Shown here: positions 6,052 through 7,044 of the stretch, one piece after another
Numbering within the stretch: position 1 is the stretch's first letter
How the letters are laid out: each line of letters begins with the position of its first letter
Origin: Microcaldota archaeon
Lineage (GTDB): Archaea > Micrarchaeota > Micrarchaeia > Micrarchaeales > Micrarchaeaceae
DNA: 7,044 nucleotides
Direction: 5' to 3'
Assembly (NCBI GenBank): GCA_021836925.1
Contig: JAKBHG010000034.1
Span: forward strand, 1 to 7,044
The notes under the pieces: generated by a model
Databases searched by the model: none
The model's input: only the letters and a program-made list of their open reading frames with translations
What the model was told of the DNA's origin: nothing
Made by a program: the position numbers and the translations under genes

Positions 6052-7044
6052 ATGCCAAAGAGCAAGAGCAAAAGTGGGGGCAGCAAGCCCGGCGGCGGGA
6101 CGCGCTCAAAGGCGCCAACCGCAGCCAGGCCGCAGCAGAAGGCCGTCTCGATAAAGATATGGCCGCTGTACGTAGTGCTCGCAGCGCTGGTCGTACTTTA
6201 CATACTTTTCCAGGGATCAGCCATCTCGCTTGCCTTCGGAATATCCGCATTCGTGCTCATTATCGCGATACTAATACTGGAGGTATCTATCGGCGTGAAG
6301 GAGAGCGGGTACAAGAAGAGCATCATGGAGTTCGCGATAGTGATAATTGCGGTAGTGGTCTTCTGGTACGCCCTAAGGGCAGTGATGGGCACGCCATCAC
6401 CTCTCGACGTAGTGCCGAGCTGCAGCATGCTGCCGAGCCTCTCCAGGGGGGACATGATATTGGTAAAGGGGATAAACGCATCCATTTTGAAGGCTCCTGT
6501 AGTCGACGTGAGCAGTTCGCAGATGCATTCGATGCTCTCAAACATGGGAGCCGAGGACCTTTCATGTGTTGCGTACAAGATAAGCGGTAACACGGCGGCT
6601 GTCTCGCAGGCAGTCCAGCCTGGCTATTCTGTAGGGTTGTACGATCCAAACCTTAACAAGATTGTGTCCAACAACTCGCAATCCGGCAATCTGGTACAGT
6701 ACACGTGCGGCGAGCGCAACGTCACATTCACTAACGGCTCCACGGAGCAGATAGCATACACTACCGGCATAAGCATAAACGGAACGAAGATAACCGGCGA
6801 CGCGGGCAATCCTATAGTAGTATACGAGACGATTCCGCAGGATTCGTTCTACAAGGATGGCGACGCCTATGTGGTCCACAGGGTCTATGCGGTAATAGAC
6901 GCGGCCGGCAGCTACTACGTGCTCACGAAGGGCGACAACAATCCGGGCCTGGACATACAGTATGGCAACTACCCTATAGACAGCAGCCATGTGGCAGGCA
7001 TGGTCATAGCAGCGGTAAAATACCTGGGCTACCTGAAGCTCATA
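6052..7044 (+). CDS. Type I signal peptidase (S26B, archaeal/ER type), 3' end outside window
   Basis: The frame is open for 331 residues to the window edge with no stop. The protein should remove signal peptides from exported proteins on the outer face of the membrane. It has a basic, Ser/Gly/Lys-rich, probably disordered N-terminus (about 1-32), then three hydrophobic segments near 35-53, 57-78 and 91-111. The nucleophile motif follows, PSCSMLPSL with S125. Catalytic His is H276 in VVHRVYAV. KGDNNPGLD supplies D295 and D301, and a VAGMV motif lies near 314-318. His where bacterial enzymes have Lys, and the six-residue spacing of the two Asp, match the archaeal/ER group. The Ser-His distance is 151 residues, much longer than in compact archaeal enzymes. 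The extra part (about 150-260) has two Cys (172, 219) and several N-x-S/T sites. ATG 6052 is chosen because it precedes the basic N-terminus and first membrane segment. It lies 68 bp after smc. Confidence 0.9.
   Translation, partial: MPKSKSKSGGSKPGGGTRSKAPTAARPQQKAVSIKIWPLYVVLAALVVLYILFQGSAISLAFGISAFVLIIAILILEVSIGVKESGYKKSIMEFAIVIIAVVVFWYALRAVMGTPSPLDVVPSCSMLPSLSRGDMILVKGINASILKAPVVDVSSSQMHSMLSNMGAEDLSCVAYKISGNTAAVSQAVQPGYSVGLYDPNLNKIVSNNSQSGNLVQYTCGERNVTFTNGSTEQIAYTTGISINGTKITGDAGNPIVVYETIPQDSFYKDGDAYVVHRVYAVIDAAGSYYVLTKGDNNPGLDIQYGNYPIDSSHVAGMVIAAVKYLGYLKLI

Noticed and set aside
6159..6590. 143-codon plus-strand frame inside the signal peptidase region
   Set aside because: It lies in a different frame from the signal peptidase, which carries the membrane segments and catalytic motifs. 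The translation resembles no known family.

Overview
The window looks like chromosomal DNA from an archaeon. It holds six genes: two cut by the window edges (1-291 and 6052-7044) and four complete. The archaeal call rests on four things. There is an RpoK-type RNA polymerase subunit. The signal peptidase has the Ser/His/Asp arrangement of family S26B rather than the bacterial Ser/Lys dyad. The phosphoesterase belongs to the archaeal COG1407 type. TATA-like boxes precede several genes, and Shine-Dalgarno sequences are weak or absent. Ile is very often ATA and Arg very often AGG, which also fits. The closest fit may be a small-genome DPANN archaeon such as a Micrarchaeota relative, but that is an impression from gene style and not something the sequence proves.

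Layout. Positions 1-291 hold the C-terminal end of an unrecognised helical, basic protein. It is followed 27 bp later on the same strand by a complete 58-codon gene for RNA polymerase subunit K (319-495). A COG1407-type metallophosphoesterase (524-1306, minus strand) converges on rpoK with a 28-bp gap. It diverges from a membrane site-2 protease with C-terminal CBS domains (1416-2513, plus strand) across a 109-bp intergenic region with TATA-like elements for both directions. A 53-bp gap with another TATA-like element leads into a full-length SMC chromosome-organising ATPase (2567-5983). A 68-bp gap then leads into a type I signal peptidase (6052 to beyond 7044) that runs off the right edge.

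Function. These are mostly housekeeping genes: transcription (rpoK), chromosome structure (smc), intramembrane proteolysis (site-2 protease) and removal of signal peptides from secreted proteins (signal peptidase). They do not form an obvious single pathway. The three plus-strand genes from 1416 onward lie head to tail, but each is preceded by its own candidate promoter, so they need not form one operon. No RNA genes, mobile elements, CRISPR arrays or long repeats were seen, and no stretch over 300 bases lacks a gene. I found no convincing undescribed system. The most distinctive item is a large, sequon-rich insertion between the catalytic Ser and His of the signal peptidase.
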